A stretch of 64,000 nucleotides of DNA from Enterobacter sp. (GCA_022649305.1 JALCNW010000008.1:1-64000); one strand, 5' to 3'; positions 12,807 to 23,331 are shown, numbered from the stretch's first letter. Translations and numbers: made by a program. Notes: generated from the letters alone by a model not told the origin.

Positions 12807-14048
12807 GTGTCAAAGGCAACCGAACAGAACGACAAGCTTAAGCGAGCGATAATTGTCTCCGCAGTGCTGCACGTGATTCTCTTTGCAGCACTGATCTGGA
12901 GTTCGTTCGATGAGCACATCGATGCATCAGCTGGTGGCGGTGGAGGTTCCTCCATTGACGCCGTCATGGTGGATCCCGGCGCGGTAGTGCAAAACTATAA
13001 TCGTCAGCAACAACAGCAGTCGAGTGCGAAACGTGCTGAAGAGCAGCGTGATAAGCAGGCGCAACAGCAAGTCGAGGAGCTGCGTGAAAAGCAGGCCGCG
13101 GAGCAGGAGCGTCTAAAGCAGCTTGAGAAAGAACGTTTGCAGGCGCAGGAAGCAGTGAAAGAGCAGGCGGATCAGCAGAAACAGGCTGAGGACGCGGCGA
13201 AGAAAGCGCAGGAGCAGCAGAAGCAAGCAGAAGAGGCGGCCGCCAAATCTGCAGCAGATGCAAAAGCGAAGGCTGACGCTCAGGCGAAACAAGCTGCCGA
13301 TGCCGCGAAGAAAGCAGCTGCCGATGCGCAAAAAGTTGCTGAAGCAGAAGCCGTGAAGAAAGCGGCTGCGGATGCACAGAAAAAAGCCGAAGCAGAAGCT
13401 GCTAAGAAAGTTGCAGCCGATGCTCAGAAGAAAGCTGAGGCTGAAGCCGCTAAGAAAGCCGCTCAAGAAGCAGAGAAAAAAGCCACTGCTGATGCTGCGA
13501 AGAAAGCGGCTGCTGCTGAGAAGGCTGCTGCTGAAAAAGCTGCCGCTGCTGAGAAGGCTGCTGCGGATAAGAAAGCTGCCGCCGCTGAGAAGGCTGCTGC
13601 GGACAAGAAAGCTGCCGCCGCTGAAAAAGCCGCTGCCGCTAAGGCTGCCGCCGCTAAGAAGGCCGCTGCATCCGATGTTGACGACCTTTTTGGTGACCTG
13701 AGCTCCGGTAAGAATGCGCCGAAATCAGGCGGTGCTGCCTCTGCAGGCCCTGGAAATAATAAGAAAAGCGGTCCATCTCAAGGGGAGATCAATGATTACG
13801 GCTCGCAGGTTCAAGCCGCAATTAAGAATTACCTGCATGACTGGGGAACGTATCAGGGTAAAGTTTGTACCTTGCGTATCCAGTTAGCTCGTGATGGATC
13901 TTTATTAAATGCCAAAGTTGAGGCAGGCGATCCGGCATTTTGCCAGGCTATGCTTGCAGCAACAAATCGAATGTCTAAATTCCCGAAACCTCCAAGCGAC
14001 GGGATCTATGAGACTTTCAAAAACGCGCCAATGGATTTCAAACCTTAA
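12807..14048 (+). CDS. tolA: envelope-spanning protein TolA
   Basis: A 413-residue protein: an N-terminal transmembrane anchor (residues about 13-34), a glycine hinge (AGGGGGSS), a very long Ala/Lys/Glu-rich helical domain II (about 60-290), then the globular C-terminal domain III that contacts TolB, Pal and colicins. The GTG start is preceded by a weak site (GGGAACCGATA), as in E. coli. The domain II DNA is built of imperfect repeats, so its length is expected to vary between strains. Confidence 0.96.
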   Translation: MSKATEQNDKLKRAIIVSAVLHVILFAALIWSSFDEHIDASAGGGGGSSIDAVMVDPGAVVQNYNRQQQQQSSAKRAEEQRDKQAQQQVEELREKQAAEQERLKQLEKERLQAQEAVKEQADQQKQAEDAAKKAQEQQKQAEEAAAKSAADAKAKADAQAKQAADAAKKAAADAQKVAEAEAVKKAAADAQKKAEAEAAKKVAADAQKKAEAEAAKKAAQEAEKKATADAAKKAAAAEKAAAEKAAAAEKAAADKKAAAAEKAAADKKAAAAEKAAAAKAAAAKKAAASDVDDLFGDLSSGKNAPKSGGAASAGPGNNKKSGPSQGEINDYGSQVQAAIKNYLHDWGTYQGKVCTLRIQLARDGSLLNAKVEAGDPAFCQAMLAATNRMSKFPKPPSDGIYETFKNAPMDFKP

Positions 14049-14181
14049 GTCATATTTACCTGTGCAAATCGGGGAAAATAGACCAGGGTTAGTCGCCAGG
14101 TACGAGTAGTTTTGTTTATTTGAGTTTGTTAACATTCTGCTAAATTATCGTGGGTAATGTTACTCAGATAAGGGAGATATG

Positions 14182-15474
14182 ATGAAGCAGGCATTACGCG
14201 TAGTAGTGAGTTTCTTTATGCTGTGGGCAGCCGTGCTGCACGCAGAAGTGCGTATCGAGATCACCCAAGGGGTGGACTCGGCGCGTCCGATCGGCGTTGT
14301 TCCGTTCCAGTGGGCAGGCCCTGGTGCTGCTCCTGAAGACGTTGGCGGCATTGTTGCCGCTGACTTACGCAACAGCGGTAAATTCAATCCATTAGACCGT
14401 TCACGTCTGCCTCAGCAGCCGGGTACTGCGCAAGAAGTTCAACCCGCTGCATGGTCTGCGCTGGGTATTGATACTGTTGTCGTAGGTCAAGTCACTCCTA
14501 ACCCAGATGGTGGGTACACCGTTGCTTACCAACTGGTGGATACCGGCGGTGCGCCTGGTACCGTTCTGGCACAGAACACCTATAAGGTGAACAAGCAATG
14601 GCTGCGCTATGCGGGCCATACGGCGAGTGATGAAGTGTTCGAGAAGCTGACCGGAATTAAAGGCGCTTTCCGTACCCGTATCGCCTACGTCGTTCAGACC
14701 AATGGCGGTCAGTTCCCTTATGAACTGCGCGTTTCTGACTATGACGGCTACAACCAGTTCACCGTACACCGCTCACCGCAACCGCTGATGTCCCCGGCGT
14801 GGTCTCCTGACGGTTCTAAACTGGCTTATGTTACCTTCGAAAGCGGCCGTTCTGCGCTGGTCATCCAGACATTGTCTAACGGTGCAGTGCGTCAGGTTGC
14901 GTCTTTCCCGCGTCACAACGGTGCACCAGCATTCTCTCCGGATGGCTCCAAACTGGCGTTTGCCCTGTCTAAAACAGGCAGCCTGAACCTGTATGTTATG
15001 GACATTGGTTCTGGTCAGATTCGTCAGGTGACCGATGGTCGCAGTAACAACACGGAGCCGACCTGGTTCCCGGACAGCCAGAATCTGGCCTTTACGTCTG
15101 ACCAGGCAGGTCGTCCACAGGTTTATAAAGTTAACGTCAACGGCGGTGCACCGCAGCGTATTACCTGGGAAGGTTCACAGAACCAGGATGCTGATGTAAG
15201 CAGCGACGGTAAAACTATGGTAATGGTGAGTACAGCTGGTGGTCAGCAGCACATTGCCAAACAAGATCTGGTAGCGGGTGGCGTACAAATTTTGTCGTCA
15301 ACGTTCCTGGACGAAACGCCAAGTCTGGCACCTAACGGCACTATGGTAATCTACAGCTCTTCTCAGGGGATGGGATCCGTGCTGAATCTGGTTTCTACAG
15401 ATGGGCGTTTCAAAGCGCGTCTTCCGGCTACTGATGGACAGGTAAAATCACCTGCCTGGTCGCCGTATCTCTAA
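14182..15474 (+). CDS. tolB: periplasmic beta-propeller protein TolB
   Basis: A 430-residue exported protein: signal peptide [20 protein letters not shown] with cleavage after HA, an N-terminal domain, then a WD-like propeller with repeated [10 protein letters not shown]-type motifs. It binds Pal and TolA and mediates recycling of Pal to division sites. I use the second of two adjacent ATG codons, which restores the known N-terminus and gives the better spacing to AAGGGAG. Confidence 0.96.
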   Translation: MKQALRVVVSFFMLWAAVLHAEVRIEITQGVDSARPIGVVPFQWAGPGAAPEDVGGIVAADLRNSGKFNPLDRSRLPQQPGTAQEVQPAAWSALGIDTVVVGQVTPNPDGGYTVAYQLVDTGGAPGTVLAQNTYKVNKQWLRYAGHTASDEVFEKLTGIKGAFRTRIAYVVQTNGGQFPYELRVSDYDGYNQFTVHRSPQPLMSPAWSPDGSKLAYVTFESGRSALVIQTLSNGAVRQVASFPRHNGAPAFSPDGSKLAFALSKTGSLNLYVMDIGSGQIRQVTDGRSNNTEPTWFPDSQNLAFTSDQAGRPQVYKVNVNGGAPQRITWEGSQNQDADVSSDGKTMVMVSTAGGQQHIAKQDLVAGGVQILSSTFLDETPSLAPNGTMVIYSSSQGMGSVLNLVSTDGRFKARLPATDGQVKSPAWSPYL

Positions 15475-15485
15475 ATAATAATTAA

Positions 15486-16031
<546 letters not shown>

Positions 16032-16040
16032 GAGAATTGC

Positions 16041-16835
16041 ATGAGCAGTAACTTCAGACATCAACTATTGAGTCTGTCGTTACTGGTTGGCATAGCGGCC
16101 CCCTGGGCCGCTTTTGCTCAGGCGCCAATCAGTAGTGTCGGCTCAGGCTCGGTCGAAGACCGCGTCACTCAACTTGAGCGTATTTCTAACGCTCACAGTC
16201 AGCTTTTAACTCAACTCCAGCAGCAGCTTTCCGATAACCAAAATGACATTGATTCGCTTCGTGGCCAAATCCAGGAAAGTCAGTATCAGTTAAATCAGGT
16301 TGTCGAACGTCAGAAGCAGATTTTGCTGCAGATCGACAGCTTAGGTAGCGGTGGTGCAGCGGCACAACCGGCGGCGGGCGATCAAAGTGGGGCGGCGACA
16401 GCAACCCCAGCGCCAGCAGCAGACGCGTCAGCCTCCACAGGTGCGCCTGTACAGAGCGGTGACGCGAATACTGACTACAACGCAGCAATTGCCCTGGTGC
16501 AGGACAAATCGCGTCAGGACGACGCTATAGCGGCGTTTCAGAACTTCGTGAAGAAGTACCCGGATTCAACCTATCAGCCAAATGCTAATTACTGGCTCGG
16601 TCAGTTGAATTACAACAAGGGTAAAAAAGATGATGCGGCGTTTTATTTTGCCTCTGTGGTGAAAAATTACCCGAAATCATCAAAAGCTCCGGACGCGATG
16701 TTCAAAGTCGGCGTTATCATGCAGGACAAAGGTGATACTGCGAAAGCCAAGGCAGTATTCCAGCAGGTGGTTAGTAAGTACCCAGGCACCGAAGGTGCGA
16801 AACAAGCGCAAAAACGTCTTGGTTCGATGGGATGA
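16041..16835 (+). CDS. cpoB: cell division coordinator CpoB (YbgF)
   Basis: A 264-residue periplasmic protein: signal peptide ending FAQA, an N-terminal coiled coil (about residues 35-95) that trimerises and binds TolA, a Pro/Ala/Ser linker, and C-terminal TPR repeats (YWLGQLNYNKGKKDDA and following). It couples Tol-driven outer-membrane constriction to PBP1B. Last gene of the tol-pal cluster. Confidence 0.95.
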   Translation: MSSNFRHQLLSLSLLVGIAAPWAAFAQAPISSVGSGSVEDRVTQLERISNAHSQLLTQLQQQLSDNQNDIDSLRGQIQESQYQLNQVVERQKQILLQIDSLGSGGAAAQPAAGDQSGAATATPAPAADASASTGAPVQSGDANTDYNAAIALVQDKSRQDDAIAAFQNFVKKYPDSTYQPNANYWLGQLNYNKGKKDDAAFYFASVVKNYPKSSKAPDAMFKVGVIMQDKGDTAKAKAVFQQVVSKYPGTEGAKQAQKRLGSMG

Positions 16836-16844
16836 CCGTCGCAT

Positions 16845-16870
16845 GACCAGAAATTGCGTTATTTCTGGTC
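16845..16870 (+). terminator. hairpin after cpoB
   Basis: Ten-base perfect arms GACCAGAAAT and ATTTCTGGTC around a 6-base loop, ten bases after the cpoB stop. No strong T tract follows, so it may be a weak terminator or a 3'-end stabilising hairpin. It lies ahead of the tRNA array. Confidence 0.55.
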
Positions 16871-16997
16871 GTGCCGCATGATTCGTAAGCAGTTAAGTGA
16901 TCTGTATCGAAATTTTTGTTGCGCTCAATTCTTAAATCAGTAATATATGCCGCCGTTGCCAAGGGATATCAAACACCCCAGAAGCAGCACAAATAGT

Positions 16998-17073
16998 GGG
17001 TCGTTAGCTCAGTTGGTAGAGCAGTTGACTTTTAATCAATTGGTCGCAGGTTCGAATCCTGCACGACCCACCA
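16998..17073 (+). tRNA. tRNA-Lys (anticodon TTT), copy 1
   Basis: A 76-base cloverleaf with encoded CCA. The anticodon loop reads ACTTTTAAT (anticodon TTT) and the T-loop GGTTCGAATCC. Identical to three further copies downstream. Confidence 0.97.
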
Positions 17074-17095
17074 CTAAAAGATTTCGGTAGTACAT

Positions 17096-17171
17096 GGGTG
17101 ATTAGCTCAGTTGGTAGAGCACCTCCTTTACACGGAGGGGGTCGGCGGTTCGAGCCCGTCATCACCCACCA
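17096..17171 (+). tRNA. tRNA-Val (anticodon TAC)
   Basis: A 76-base cloverleaf with encoded CCA, anticodon loop CTTTACAC and T-arm GGCGGTTCGAGCCC. It lies between the first and second tRNA-Lys genes, as in the E. coli lysT-valT-lysW array. Confidence 0.97.
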
Positions 17172-17174
17172 TTT

Positions 17175-17250
17175 GGGTCGTTAGCTCAGTTGGTAGAGCA
17201 GTTGACTTTTAATCAATTGGTCGCAGGTTCGAATCCTGCACGACCCACCA
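17175..17250 (+). tRNA. tRNA-Lys (anticodon TTT), copy 2
   Basis: Sequence-identical to copy 1, three bases after tRNA-Val. Its last 18 bases plus six flanking bases are repeated exactly 100 bases downstream. Confidence 0.97.
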
Positions 17251-17356
17251 ATTTAACATCTGATTCGGATGTTAAGCGTGAAGGATAACGTTGCTTCAGC
17301 AACGGCGCCGAAGGGCGAGGCGAAGCCGAGTCATCCTGCACGACCCACCAATTTAA
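17233..17356 (+). repeat. 24-bp direct repeat containing a tRNA-Lys 3' end
   Basis: The 24 bases at 17233-17256 (last 18 bases of tRNA-Lys copy 2 plus ATTTAA) recur exactly at 17333-17356. Between them are 76 bases with two hairpins, AACATC/GATGTT and CGTTGC/GCAACG. There is no tRNA body upstream of the second copy, so it is an isolated tRNA tail. The arrangement resembles the tRNA-tail repeats described at the E. coli tyrT locus. Confidence 0.85.
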
Positions 17357-17394
17357 TTATTGGTACCGAATAAATATTCAGGCAACACCCGAAT

Positions 17395-17470
17395 GGGTCG
17401 TTAGCTCAGTTGGTAGAGCAGTTGACTTTTAATCAATTGGTCGCAGGTTCGAATCCTGCACGACCCACCA
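17395..17470 (+). tRNA. tRNA-Lys (anticodon TTT), copy 3
   Basis: Identical 76-base sequence with encoded CCA. The flanking sequence differs from the other copies. Confidence 0.97.
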
Positions 17471-17503
17471 GCCTGAATAAAAAATTGAAGTAAATCCCGC
17501 AAG

Positions 17504-17579
17504 GGGTCGTTAGCTCAGTTGGTAGAGCAGTTGACTTTTAATCAATTGGTCGCAGGTTCGAATCCTGCACGACCCACCA
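17504..17579 (+). tRNA. tRNA-Lys (anticodon TTT), copy 4
   Basis: Identical 76-base sequence with encoded CCA. Last gene of the array, followed four bases later by a terminator. Confidence 0.97.
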
Positions 17580-17583
17580 ATGT

Positions 17584-17610
17584 AAAAAGGCGCCCTAAAG
17601 GCGCCTTTTT
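17584..17610 (+). terminator. terminator of the tRNA array
   Basis: Arms AAAAAGGCGCC and GGCGCCTTTTT around the loop CTAAA: a strong intrinsic terminator separating the tRNA operon from nadA. Confidence 0.93.
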
Positions 17611-17652
17611 GCTATCCATTTCCTGTGACATTTCTTTTCAAATTCGCTATCT

Positions 17653-17670
17653 TGTTTAGTATATAAAACA
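17653..17670 (+). promoter_or_regulatory. NadR box upstream of nadA
   Basis: TGTTTA-N6-AAAACA, one base from the NadR consensus TGTTTA-N6-TAAACA, 72 bases before the nadA start. NadR represses nadA-pnuC when NAD is plentiful. Confidence 0.8.
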
Positions 17671-17742
17671 CAATTGCTATCATCTTTGCGATGCAACGCA
17701 AATGAATGGCAAAATGTTAAGCCAGTAAAACGAGAAGCCATT

Positions 17743-18786
17743 ATGAGCGTGATGTTCGATCCAGAAGCGGCAATCTATCCCTTCCCTCCGAAACCTGTTC
17801 CGTTGAATCAGGACGAAAAGCATTTCTATCACGACAAAATCAAGCGCCTGCTCAAGGAGCGTGATGCCGTGATGGTGGCGCATTACTACACCGATCCTGA
17901 GATCCAGCAACTGGCGGAGGAGACGGGCGGGTGTATCTCGGATTCTCTGGAGATGGCGCGTTTTGGCGCTAAACATTCTGCGTCAACGTTACTGGTGGCG
18001 GGCGTTCGCTTTATGGGTGAAACGGCAAAGATTTTAAGCCCGGAAAAAACCATCCTGATGCCAACCCTTAACGCTGAGTGTTCTCTGGATCTGGGTTGCC
18101 CCATCGACGCGTTCAGCGCCTTTTGCGACGCTCACCCTGACAGAACCGTGGTGGTTTACGCCAATACCTCTGCCGCCGTTAAAGCGCGCGCGGATTGGGT
18201 TGTCACGTCCAGTATTGCCGTTGAGTTAATTGAGCATCTTGATAGCTTGGGTCAGAAAATTATCTGGGCACCGGATAAGCATCTGGGTAGCTACGTGCAA
18301 AAACAAACGGGTGCCGATGTACTTTGCTGGCAGGGAGCCTGCATCGTTCACGACGAGTTCAAGACCCAGGCGCTGGCACGCATGAAGGCGCTTTATCCGG
18401 AAGCGGCGATTCTGGTTCATCCGGAATCACCACAGGCCATCGTGGATATGGCAGATGCGGTCGGTTCAACCAGCCAGCTCATCAATGCTGCAAAAACCCT
18501 GCCTCAAAAGAAACTGATCGTCGCCACCGACCACGGCATTTTTTACAAGATGCAGCAGGCCGTGCCGGATAAAGAGTTGTTCGAAGCACCGACCGCGGGG
18601 GAAGGGGCCACCTGCCGCAGCTGTGCTCATTGCCCGTGGATGGCAATGAACGGTCTGAAAGCGATTGCAGAAGGGCTGGAGTCCGGCGGAGCAGCACATG
18701 AAATCCATGTCGATGCCGCCCTGCGTGAAGGGGCGTTAGTTCCGCTTAACCGTATGCTGGAATTTGCGGCTACACTACGTTCTTGA
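17743..18786 (+). CDS. nadA: quinolinate synthase A
   Basis: A 347-residue 4Fe-4S enzyme that condenses iminoaspartate with dihydroxyacetone phosphate to quinolinate in NAD synthesis. The three cluster cysteines are visible in [20 protein letters not shown] and the [10 protein letters not shown] region. The ATG at 17743 (product [18 protein letters not shown]) gives exactly the E. coli length; the in-frame extension upstream would cover the NadR box. pnuC follows after 35 bases. Confidence 0.96.
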   Translation: MSVMFDPEAAIYPFPPKPVPLNQDEKHFYHDKIKRLLKERDAVMVAHYYTDPEIQQLAEETGGCISDSLEMARFGAKHSASTLLVAGVRFMGETAKILSPEKTILMPTLNAECSLDLGCPIDAFSAFCDAHPDRTVVVYANTSAAVKARADWVVTSSIAVELIEHLDSLGQKIIWAPDKHLGSYVQKQTGADVLCWQGACIVHDEFKTQALARMKALYPEAAILVHPESPQAIVDMADAVGSTSQLINAAKTLPQKKLIVATDHGIFYKMQQAVPDKELFEAPTAGEGATCRSCAHCPWMAMNGLKAIAEGLESGGAAHEIHVDAALREGALVPLNRMLEFAATLRS

Positions 18787-18821
18787 TTAAATAACGCGTA
18801 ATACGACGCTCTGGGGAAAAG

Positions 18822-19541
18822 ATGGATTTTTTTAGCACGCAGAATATCCTGGTTCACATACCAATCGGTGCTGGCGGCTATGACTTGTCATGGATAGAAG
18901 CTATCGGAACGTTGGCTGGCCTGCTCTGTATCTGGCTTGCAAGCCTTGAGAAAATCAGCAACTACGCGTTCGGACTGATCAACGTCACGCTGTTTGCCAT
19001 CATCTTCTTCCAGATTCAGCTTTACGCCAGCTTGCTCCTGCAACTGTTCTTCTTCGCTGCAAATATTTATGGCTGGTATGCCTGGTCGCGTCAGAACAAC
19101 CAGCAGGAAGCGGAATTACAGATTCGCTGGTTATCCTTGCCGAAGGCAATAGCCTGGCTTGCGGCCTGCGTTGTAGCGATTGGCTTTATGACGATTTATA
19201 TTAATCCCGTCTTCGGTTTCCTGACGCGTATCGCTGTGTCGGTCATGTCGAGCCTGGGTTTAAACGTCACGATGCCTGAGCTACAGCCCGATGCGTTCCC
19301 GTTCTGGGATTCATGCATGATGGTGCTGTCGATCGCAGCGATGATTCTCATGACCCGCAAATATGTTGAGAACTGGCTGTTGTGGGTCATCATCAACGTT
19401 ATCAGCGTGGTGATATTTGCACTTCAGGGGGTATATGCCATGTCACTGGAATATCTGATCCTGACCTTCATTGCGTTGAACGGCAGTCGGATGTGGATGA
19501 ATAGCGCGCGTGAGCGTGGCTCTCGCGCGCTTTCCCGTTAA
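18822..19541 (+). CDS. pnuC: nicotinamide riboside transporter
   Basis: A 239-residue inner-membrane facilitator with about seven membrane segments and the conserved WxxW region ([11 protein letters not shown]). It brings in nicotinamide riboside for NAD salvage. It sits in an operon with nadA and overlaps the convergent zitB stop by four bases. Confidence 0.94.
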   Translation: MDFFSTQNILVHIPIGAGGYDLSWIEAIGTLAGLLCIWLASLEKISNYAFGLINVTLFAIIFFQIQLYASLLLQLFFFAANIYGWYAWSRQNNQQEAELQIRWLSLPKAIAWLAACVVAIGFMTIYINPVFGFLTRIAVSVMSSLGLNVTMPELQPDAFPFWDSCMMVLSIAAMILMTRKYVENWLLWVIINVISVVIFALQGVYAMSLEYLILTFIALNGSRMWMNSARERGSRALSR

Positions 19542-20476
19542 TGATGGTGATGATGTGAATGGCCGGGCTGCGTCTCATTGAGATGGCAGTCAGGCCCTTT
19601 GCAGGGCTGATACTCCATCTGAATAGTGACATGTGAAATAGCGTAATGATGTTTTAGGAAGTGCTGGATACGTCCCAGCAGTGCATCATGATCGTGCGGT
19701 GGAATGACCTGCACGTGGAGCGTCATGACCGGTTTCTCGCCTACCTGCCAGACGTGAACATGGTGGACGTCACGCACTTCGGGAATCGAACGATTCAAAT
19801 TACGTTTCAGTGCAGGAATATCCAGCGCAGCGGGTGCGCCTTCTAACAGCTCATTCACGCTCTCCTTTAACAGCCGCCAGGCGCTACGTAGCACCAGACA
19901 AGAGACCAGGACCGACAGAATCGGATCGATCGGCGTCCAGCCCGTATAGATAATCACCAGCGCCGCCACGATAGCCCCGACCGAACCCAGCAAATCGCCC
20001 AGTACATGCAGCGCTGCCGCACGCACGTTGAGATTCTTCTCTGCGCTGCCGCGATGCAAAATCCAGAATGCCAGAATGTTGGCAACTAGCCCGGCGACGG
20101 CAATCACCATCATCGTCCTTCCGGCGATGGGTTGCGGGTGCTGGAAACGCTGGAAAGCCTCCCAGACGATCAAAAGGGTAATCACGACCAGCGCTATAGC
20201 ATTGACGAAAGCGGCGAGGGTGGTGAGGCGAAGCCAGCCAAAGGTGTGGCGGGCGTTGGGTGGGCGGCGGGCAAACTGAACGGCTATTAAAGCGAAAAGC
20301 AGGGCCGCGGCATCGGTAAGCATGTGCCCCGCATCTGCCAGCAGCGCCAGTGAACCCGAAATAAGCCCACCAATCACCTCAACGACCATAAACGTTGCCG
20401 TGATGCCAAAAGCCAGCATCAGGCGTTTTGCGTTTTCATCTCTGGGAGAATCCGAATGAGAATGTGTGTGCGCCAT
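19538..20476 (-). CDS. zitB: cation-diffusion zinc exporter
   Basis: A 312-residue CDF-family Zn2+/H+ antiporter. Six membrane helices occupy residues about 17-200, with the metal site motif [14 protein letters not shown] on helix II, then a cytoplasmic domain ([11 protein letters not shown]). His-rich tails mark both ends ([10 protein letters not shown] and HSHHHHH). Exports zinc from the cytoplasm. Confidence 0.94.
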   Translation of the reverse strand: MAHTHSHSDSPRDENAKRLMLAFGITATFMVVEVIGGLISGSLALLADAGHMLTDAAALLFALIAVQFARRPPNARHTFGWLRLTTLAAFVNAIALVVITLLIVWEAFQRFQHPQPIAGRTMMVIAVAGLVANILAFWILHRGSAEKNLNVRAAALHVLGDLLGSVGAIVAALVIIYTGWTPIDPILSVLVSCLVLRSAWRLLKESVNELLEGAPAALDIPALKRNLNRSIPEVRDVHHVHVWQVGEKPVMTLHVQVIPPHDHDALLGRIQHFLKHHYAISHVTIQMEYQPCKGPDCHLNETQPGHSHHHHH

Positions 20477-20530
20477 ACAAGATGTCCTGATTTATTATCT
20501 TTGTCAGCTTTGAGTTTTTAACATTTTGCA

Positions 20531-20560
20531 CAAAAAAGAAAGGAGAGCATCAGCTCTCCT
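20531..20560 (-). terminator. terminator of ybgS
   Basis: Arms AGGAGAGC and GCTCTCCT with the loop ATCA; read on the minus strand it is followed by a T-rich run. It lies 26 bases past the ybgS stop. Confidence 0.8.
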
Positions 20561-20586
20561 CAATTTATTCAGAAGCGGGCAAACCG

Positions 20587-20973
20587 TTATTGGGTTGTCC
20601 CGTCAGTTTTGGTGTCGACATCGTTATTACTGCCATCACCGGTTCCAACTTTCTTGTTGATGTCCGGGCATTTGCCATCTTTACACATCGAATTTTTGTG
20701 CACTTCATCTTTGGTCATGCCGTCGTGATTCATGGTGCCTGAATCCGTGCCGTTCGGGTGCAGCATTGTCCCGCTACCCGAGTTGATATTGTTGTTATCA
20801 ACATTATTTGGCGCAATGTTATCTTTTGCATCAGGTGCGACCTGGCCTGCATTAGCGGCGGCATTCGCCTGACCGTTGCTGTCGGACCCAGCAGTATCGG
20901 CCGCCAGTGCTGCACCGCTTGCCATCGTCAAGGTTGCTGTCAGGAAAAGAGTTGCCAGTTTAGTCATTTTCAT
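20587..20973 (-). CDS. ybgS: periplasmic protein YbgS
   Basis: A 128-residue secreted protein of unknown function. The signal peptide [20 protein letters not shown] is cleaved near ALAA, followed by an Asn/Asp/Gly-rich, low-complexity mature part with the pair CKDGKC. It matches the E. coli YbgS family closely at both ends. The second of two adjacent ATG codons is used because GGAG is better spaced. Confidence 0.9.
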   Translation of the reverse strand: MKMTKLATLFLTATLTMASGAALAADTAGSDSNGQANAAANAGQVAPDAKDNIAPNNVDNNNINSGSGTMLHPNGTDSGTMNHDGMTKDEVHKNSMCKDGKCPDINKKVGTGDGSNNDVDTKTDGTTQ

Positions 20974-21293
20974 CATGTTGCTCCTGTTCTGGTTGTTATT
21001 TGCTGGATAACTTCGTCCAACAGTGCATAAGCGAAAGAGGGTTTCGCTCAGTGGTGAAAGATTCCGATATCTGGCGTTAAGTCAGAATAGAATCACGTTA
21101 AAACATATAAACAGAGTAGTTACCTTTAAAAAGTCTAGGTTACATCTCGCTTTTCGCTACTTTGTGGCGTTTATTAGCGTAATTCCAGGAATTATCCGTG
21201 CGGAGTGTAAAATCCCGTTTACACGTTATGGCCAACAAGTTAGATTGAAAGCATTGCATTCATTACTAAAGTTATGCCAACGCTGGAACGAAC
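20974..21293. promoter_or_regulatory. ybgS-aroG divergent intergenic region
   Basis: Three hundred and twenty bases with no supported gene. It holds the divergent ybgS and aroG promoters and the TyrR box listed separately. One open frame (21023-21310, 95 codons) crosses it, but it has no ribosome-binding site and runs into aroG. Confidence 0.6.
21206..21223 (+). promoter_or_regulatory. strong TyrR box before aroG
   Basis: TGTAAA-N6-TTTACA, a perfect TyrR strong-box palindrome, 70 bases upstream of aroG. In E. coli TyrR with phenylalanine represses aroG from one such box. Confidence 0.88.
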
Positions 21294-22346
21294 ATGAATT
21301 ATCAGAATGACGATTTACGTATTAAAGAGATCAATGAGTTATTACCGCCTGTCGCGCTCCTTGAAAAATTCCCCGCCACCGAAAATGCAGCGAACACTGT
21401 TTCTCATGCACGCAAAGCGATTCACAAAATCCTGAAGGGTAATGACGATCGCCTGCTAGTGGTAATTGGACCCTGCTCTATCCACGATCCTGCCGCAGCA
21501 AAAGAGTATGCCGCGCGTCTGTTGACGCTGCGTGAAGCACTCAAAGGGGAGCTGGAAGTGGTGATGCGCGTCTATTTTGAAAAGCCGCGTACCACGGTAG
21601 GCTGGAAAGGGCTGATTAACGATCCGCATATGGACAACAGTTACCAGATAAACGACGGTCTGCGTATTGCGCGTAAACTGCTGCTTGACATTAACGACAG
21701 TGGATTACCGGCGGCCGGCGAGTTTTTGGATATGATCACCCCGCAATACCTCGCAGACCTGATGAGCTGGGGCGCGATTGGTGCGCGTACCACGGAGTCG
21801 CAGGTACACCGCGAGCTGGCGTCTGGGCTTTCCTGTCCGGTAGGGTTCAAAAATGGTACCGACGGCACTATCAAAGTCGCGATCGATGCGATTAACGCTG
21901 CTGGCGCACCACATTGCTTCCTGTCTGTGACCAAGTGGGGCCACTCTGCCATTGTGAATACCAGCGGTAACGGCGACTGCCACATTATCCTGCGCGGCGG
22001 TAAAGAGCCTAACTACAGTGCTCAACACGTCGCGGAAGTGAAATCAGGCCTCGAAAAATCGGGTTTATCTGCGCAAGTGATGATCGATTTCAGCCATGCC
22101 AACTCCAGCAAGCAATTTAAAAAGCAGATGGAAGTTGGGGCAGACGTTTGCGAGCAGCTTGCAAACGGCGAGAAGGCCGTGATTGGCGTGATGATTGAAA
22201 GCCATCTGGTAGAAGGGAACCAGAATCTGGAAGGCAGCGAGCCGCTGGTTTACGGAAAAAGCGTAACCGATGCATGTATCGGCTGGGAAGATACCGAAAC
22301 GATCCTGCATCAGTTGGCGAATGCGGTAAAAGCTCGCCGCGGTTAG
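21294..22346 (+). CDS. aroG: DAHP synthase, phenylalanine-sensitive
   Basis: A 350-residue type I 3-deoxy-D-arabino-heptulosonate 7-phosphate synthase, the first step of the shikimate pathway (PEP plus erythrose-4-phosphate). Family motifs include GPCSIHDPAAAKEYA, KPRTTVGWKGL and DFSHANSSKQ. Begins MNYQNDDLRIKEINELLPP, as E. coli AroG, the Phe-feedback isoenzyme. The TyrR box upstream supports this isoenzyme assignment. Confidence 0.96.
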   Translation: MNYQNDDLRIKEINELLPPVALLEKFPATENAANTVSHARKAIHKILKGNDDRLLVVIGPCSIHDPAAAKEYAARLLTLREALKGELEVVMRVYFEKPRTTVGWKGLINDPHMDNSYQINDGLRIARKLLLDINDSGLPAAGEFLDMITPQYLADLMSWGAIGARTTESQVHRELASGLSCPVGFKNGTDGTIKVAIDAINAAGAPHCFLSVTKWGHSAIVNTSGNGDCHIILRGGKEPNYSAQHVAEVKSGLEKSGLSAQVMIDFSHANSSKQFKKQMEVGADVCEQLANGEKAVIGVMIESHLVEGNQNLEGSEPLVYGKSVTDACIGWEDTETILHQLANAVKARRG

Positions 22347-22361
22347 CTGTCGCCGAGCAAC

Positions 22362-22391
22362 AAAAAAGCGTGGATTGCTCCACGCTTTTTT
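22362..22391. terminator. bidirectional terminator between aroG and gpmA
   Basis: Arms AAAAAAGCGTGGA and TCCACGCTTTTTT with the loop TTGC, placed between convergent stops, so it can end transcription from both sides. Confidence 0.95.
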
Positions 22392-22407
22392 TACATCTGG
22401 CGAACAG

Positions 22408-23160
22408 TTACTTCGCTTTACCCTGGTTTGCTACCGCCGCCGCTTTTGCAGCGATTTCGTCAGCGTTGCCCAGATAGTAACGTTTGATCGGCTGGAAGTT
22501 TTCATCAAACTCATACACCAACGGCACGCCCGTTGGGATGTTGAGCTCAAGAATCTCGTCTTCGCCCATGTTGTCCAGGAACTTCACCAGCGCACGCAGG
22601 GAGTTACCGTGAGCCGCAACGATCACGCGCTCACCGCTTTTCAGGCGTGGCAGAATGGTTTCATTCCAGTAAGGCACAACACGATCGATGGTCAGCGCCA
22701 GGCTTTCAGTCTGTGGCAGCTCTGCATCGGTCAGTTTTGCATAGCGTGGGTCGTGGCCCGGATAACGCTCGTCGTCTTTGGTCAGCTCTGGTGGAGTAAC
22801 GGCGAAGCCGCGACGCCATTGTTTAACCTGCTCGTCACCGTATTTTTCGGCGGTTTCAGCTTTGTTCAGACCCTGCAGCGCACCGTAGTGACGCTCGTTC
22901 AGTTTCCAGGATTTTTCAACCGGCAGCCACGCCTGATCCAGCTCGTCCAGAACGTTCCACAGAGTGTGGATGGCACGTTTCAGCACAGAGGTATAAGCAA
23001 AATCAAAGCTGAAGCCTTCGGCCTTCAGCAATTTACCCGCTGCTTTTGCTTCGCTTACGCCTTTTTCGGACAGGTCAACATCATACCAACCGGTAAAGCG
23101 GTTTTCGTTGTTCCACTGACTTTCGCCGTGGCGCACCAGAACCAGCTTAGTTACAGCCAT
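22408..23160 (-). CDS. gpmA: 2,3-bisphosphoglycerate-dependent phosphoglycerate mutase
   Basis: A 250-residue glycolytic enzyme interconverting 3- and 2-phosphoglycerate. The catalytic phosphohistidine motif [10 protein letters not shown] is at residues 8-17 and the second histidine lies in [14 protein letters not shown]. Begins [12 protein letters not shown], as E. coli GpmA. A Fur-like box lies directly upstream. Confidence 0.97.
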   Translation of the reverse strand: MAVTKLVLVRHGESQWNNENRFTGWYDVDLSEKGVSEAKAAGKLLKAEGFSFDFAYTSVLKRAIHTLWNVLDELDQAWLPVEKSWKLNERHYGALQGLNKAETAEKYGDEQVKQWRRGFAVTPPELTKDDERYPGHDPRYAKLTDAELPQTESLALTIDRVVPYWNETILPRLKSGERVIVAAHGNSLRALVKFLDNMGEDEILELNIPTGVPLVYEFDENFQPIKRYYLGNADEIAAKAAAVANQGKAK

Positions 23161-23185
23161 ATCTTACTCCTCAAGCATTTTGAAT

Positions 23186-23204
23186 GATAACAATTCTCAT
23201 TATA
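23186..23204 (-). promoter_or_regulatory. Fur-like box upstream of gpmA
   Basis: GATAACAATTCTCATTATA resembles the Fur consensus GATAATGATAATCATTATC with several mismatches, about 26 bases before the gpmA start. E. coli gpmA is reported to be Fur-regulated; here it is inferred from motif and place. Confidence 0.6.
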
Positions 23205-23331
23205 TTGCCGTGACCGTACCATCGGCAACGCTTAACCATAACCATAGCGAAAATAGTGGCCCAGTGTAAGATGCTTGTGAATCGCAGGTTATGATTTGTC
23301 GTTGAAAGGCGTTATTTTCAGCAAGATGCGC

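Noticed and set aside
13140-13680. Tandem repeats in tolA as a mobile or CRISPR-like array
   Set aside because: Imperfect codon-based repeats that encode the normal helical domain II of TolA.
13372-13701. Long alternative frame of Leu/Arg repeats within tolA
   Set aside because: It is a shadow of the Ala/Lys-rich tolA domain II codons in another frame.
16998-17579. tRNA array as the integration site of the 33.7-44.9 kb island
   Set aside because: The island's junctions lie in ybhA and it encodes a serine recombinase, not a tRNA-targeting tyrosine integrase.
21023-21310. 95-residue frame before aroG
   Set aside because: Covers the TyrR box and promoter, no ribosome-binding site, overlaps the aroG start.
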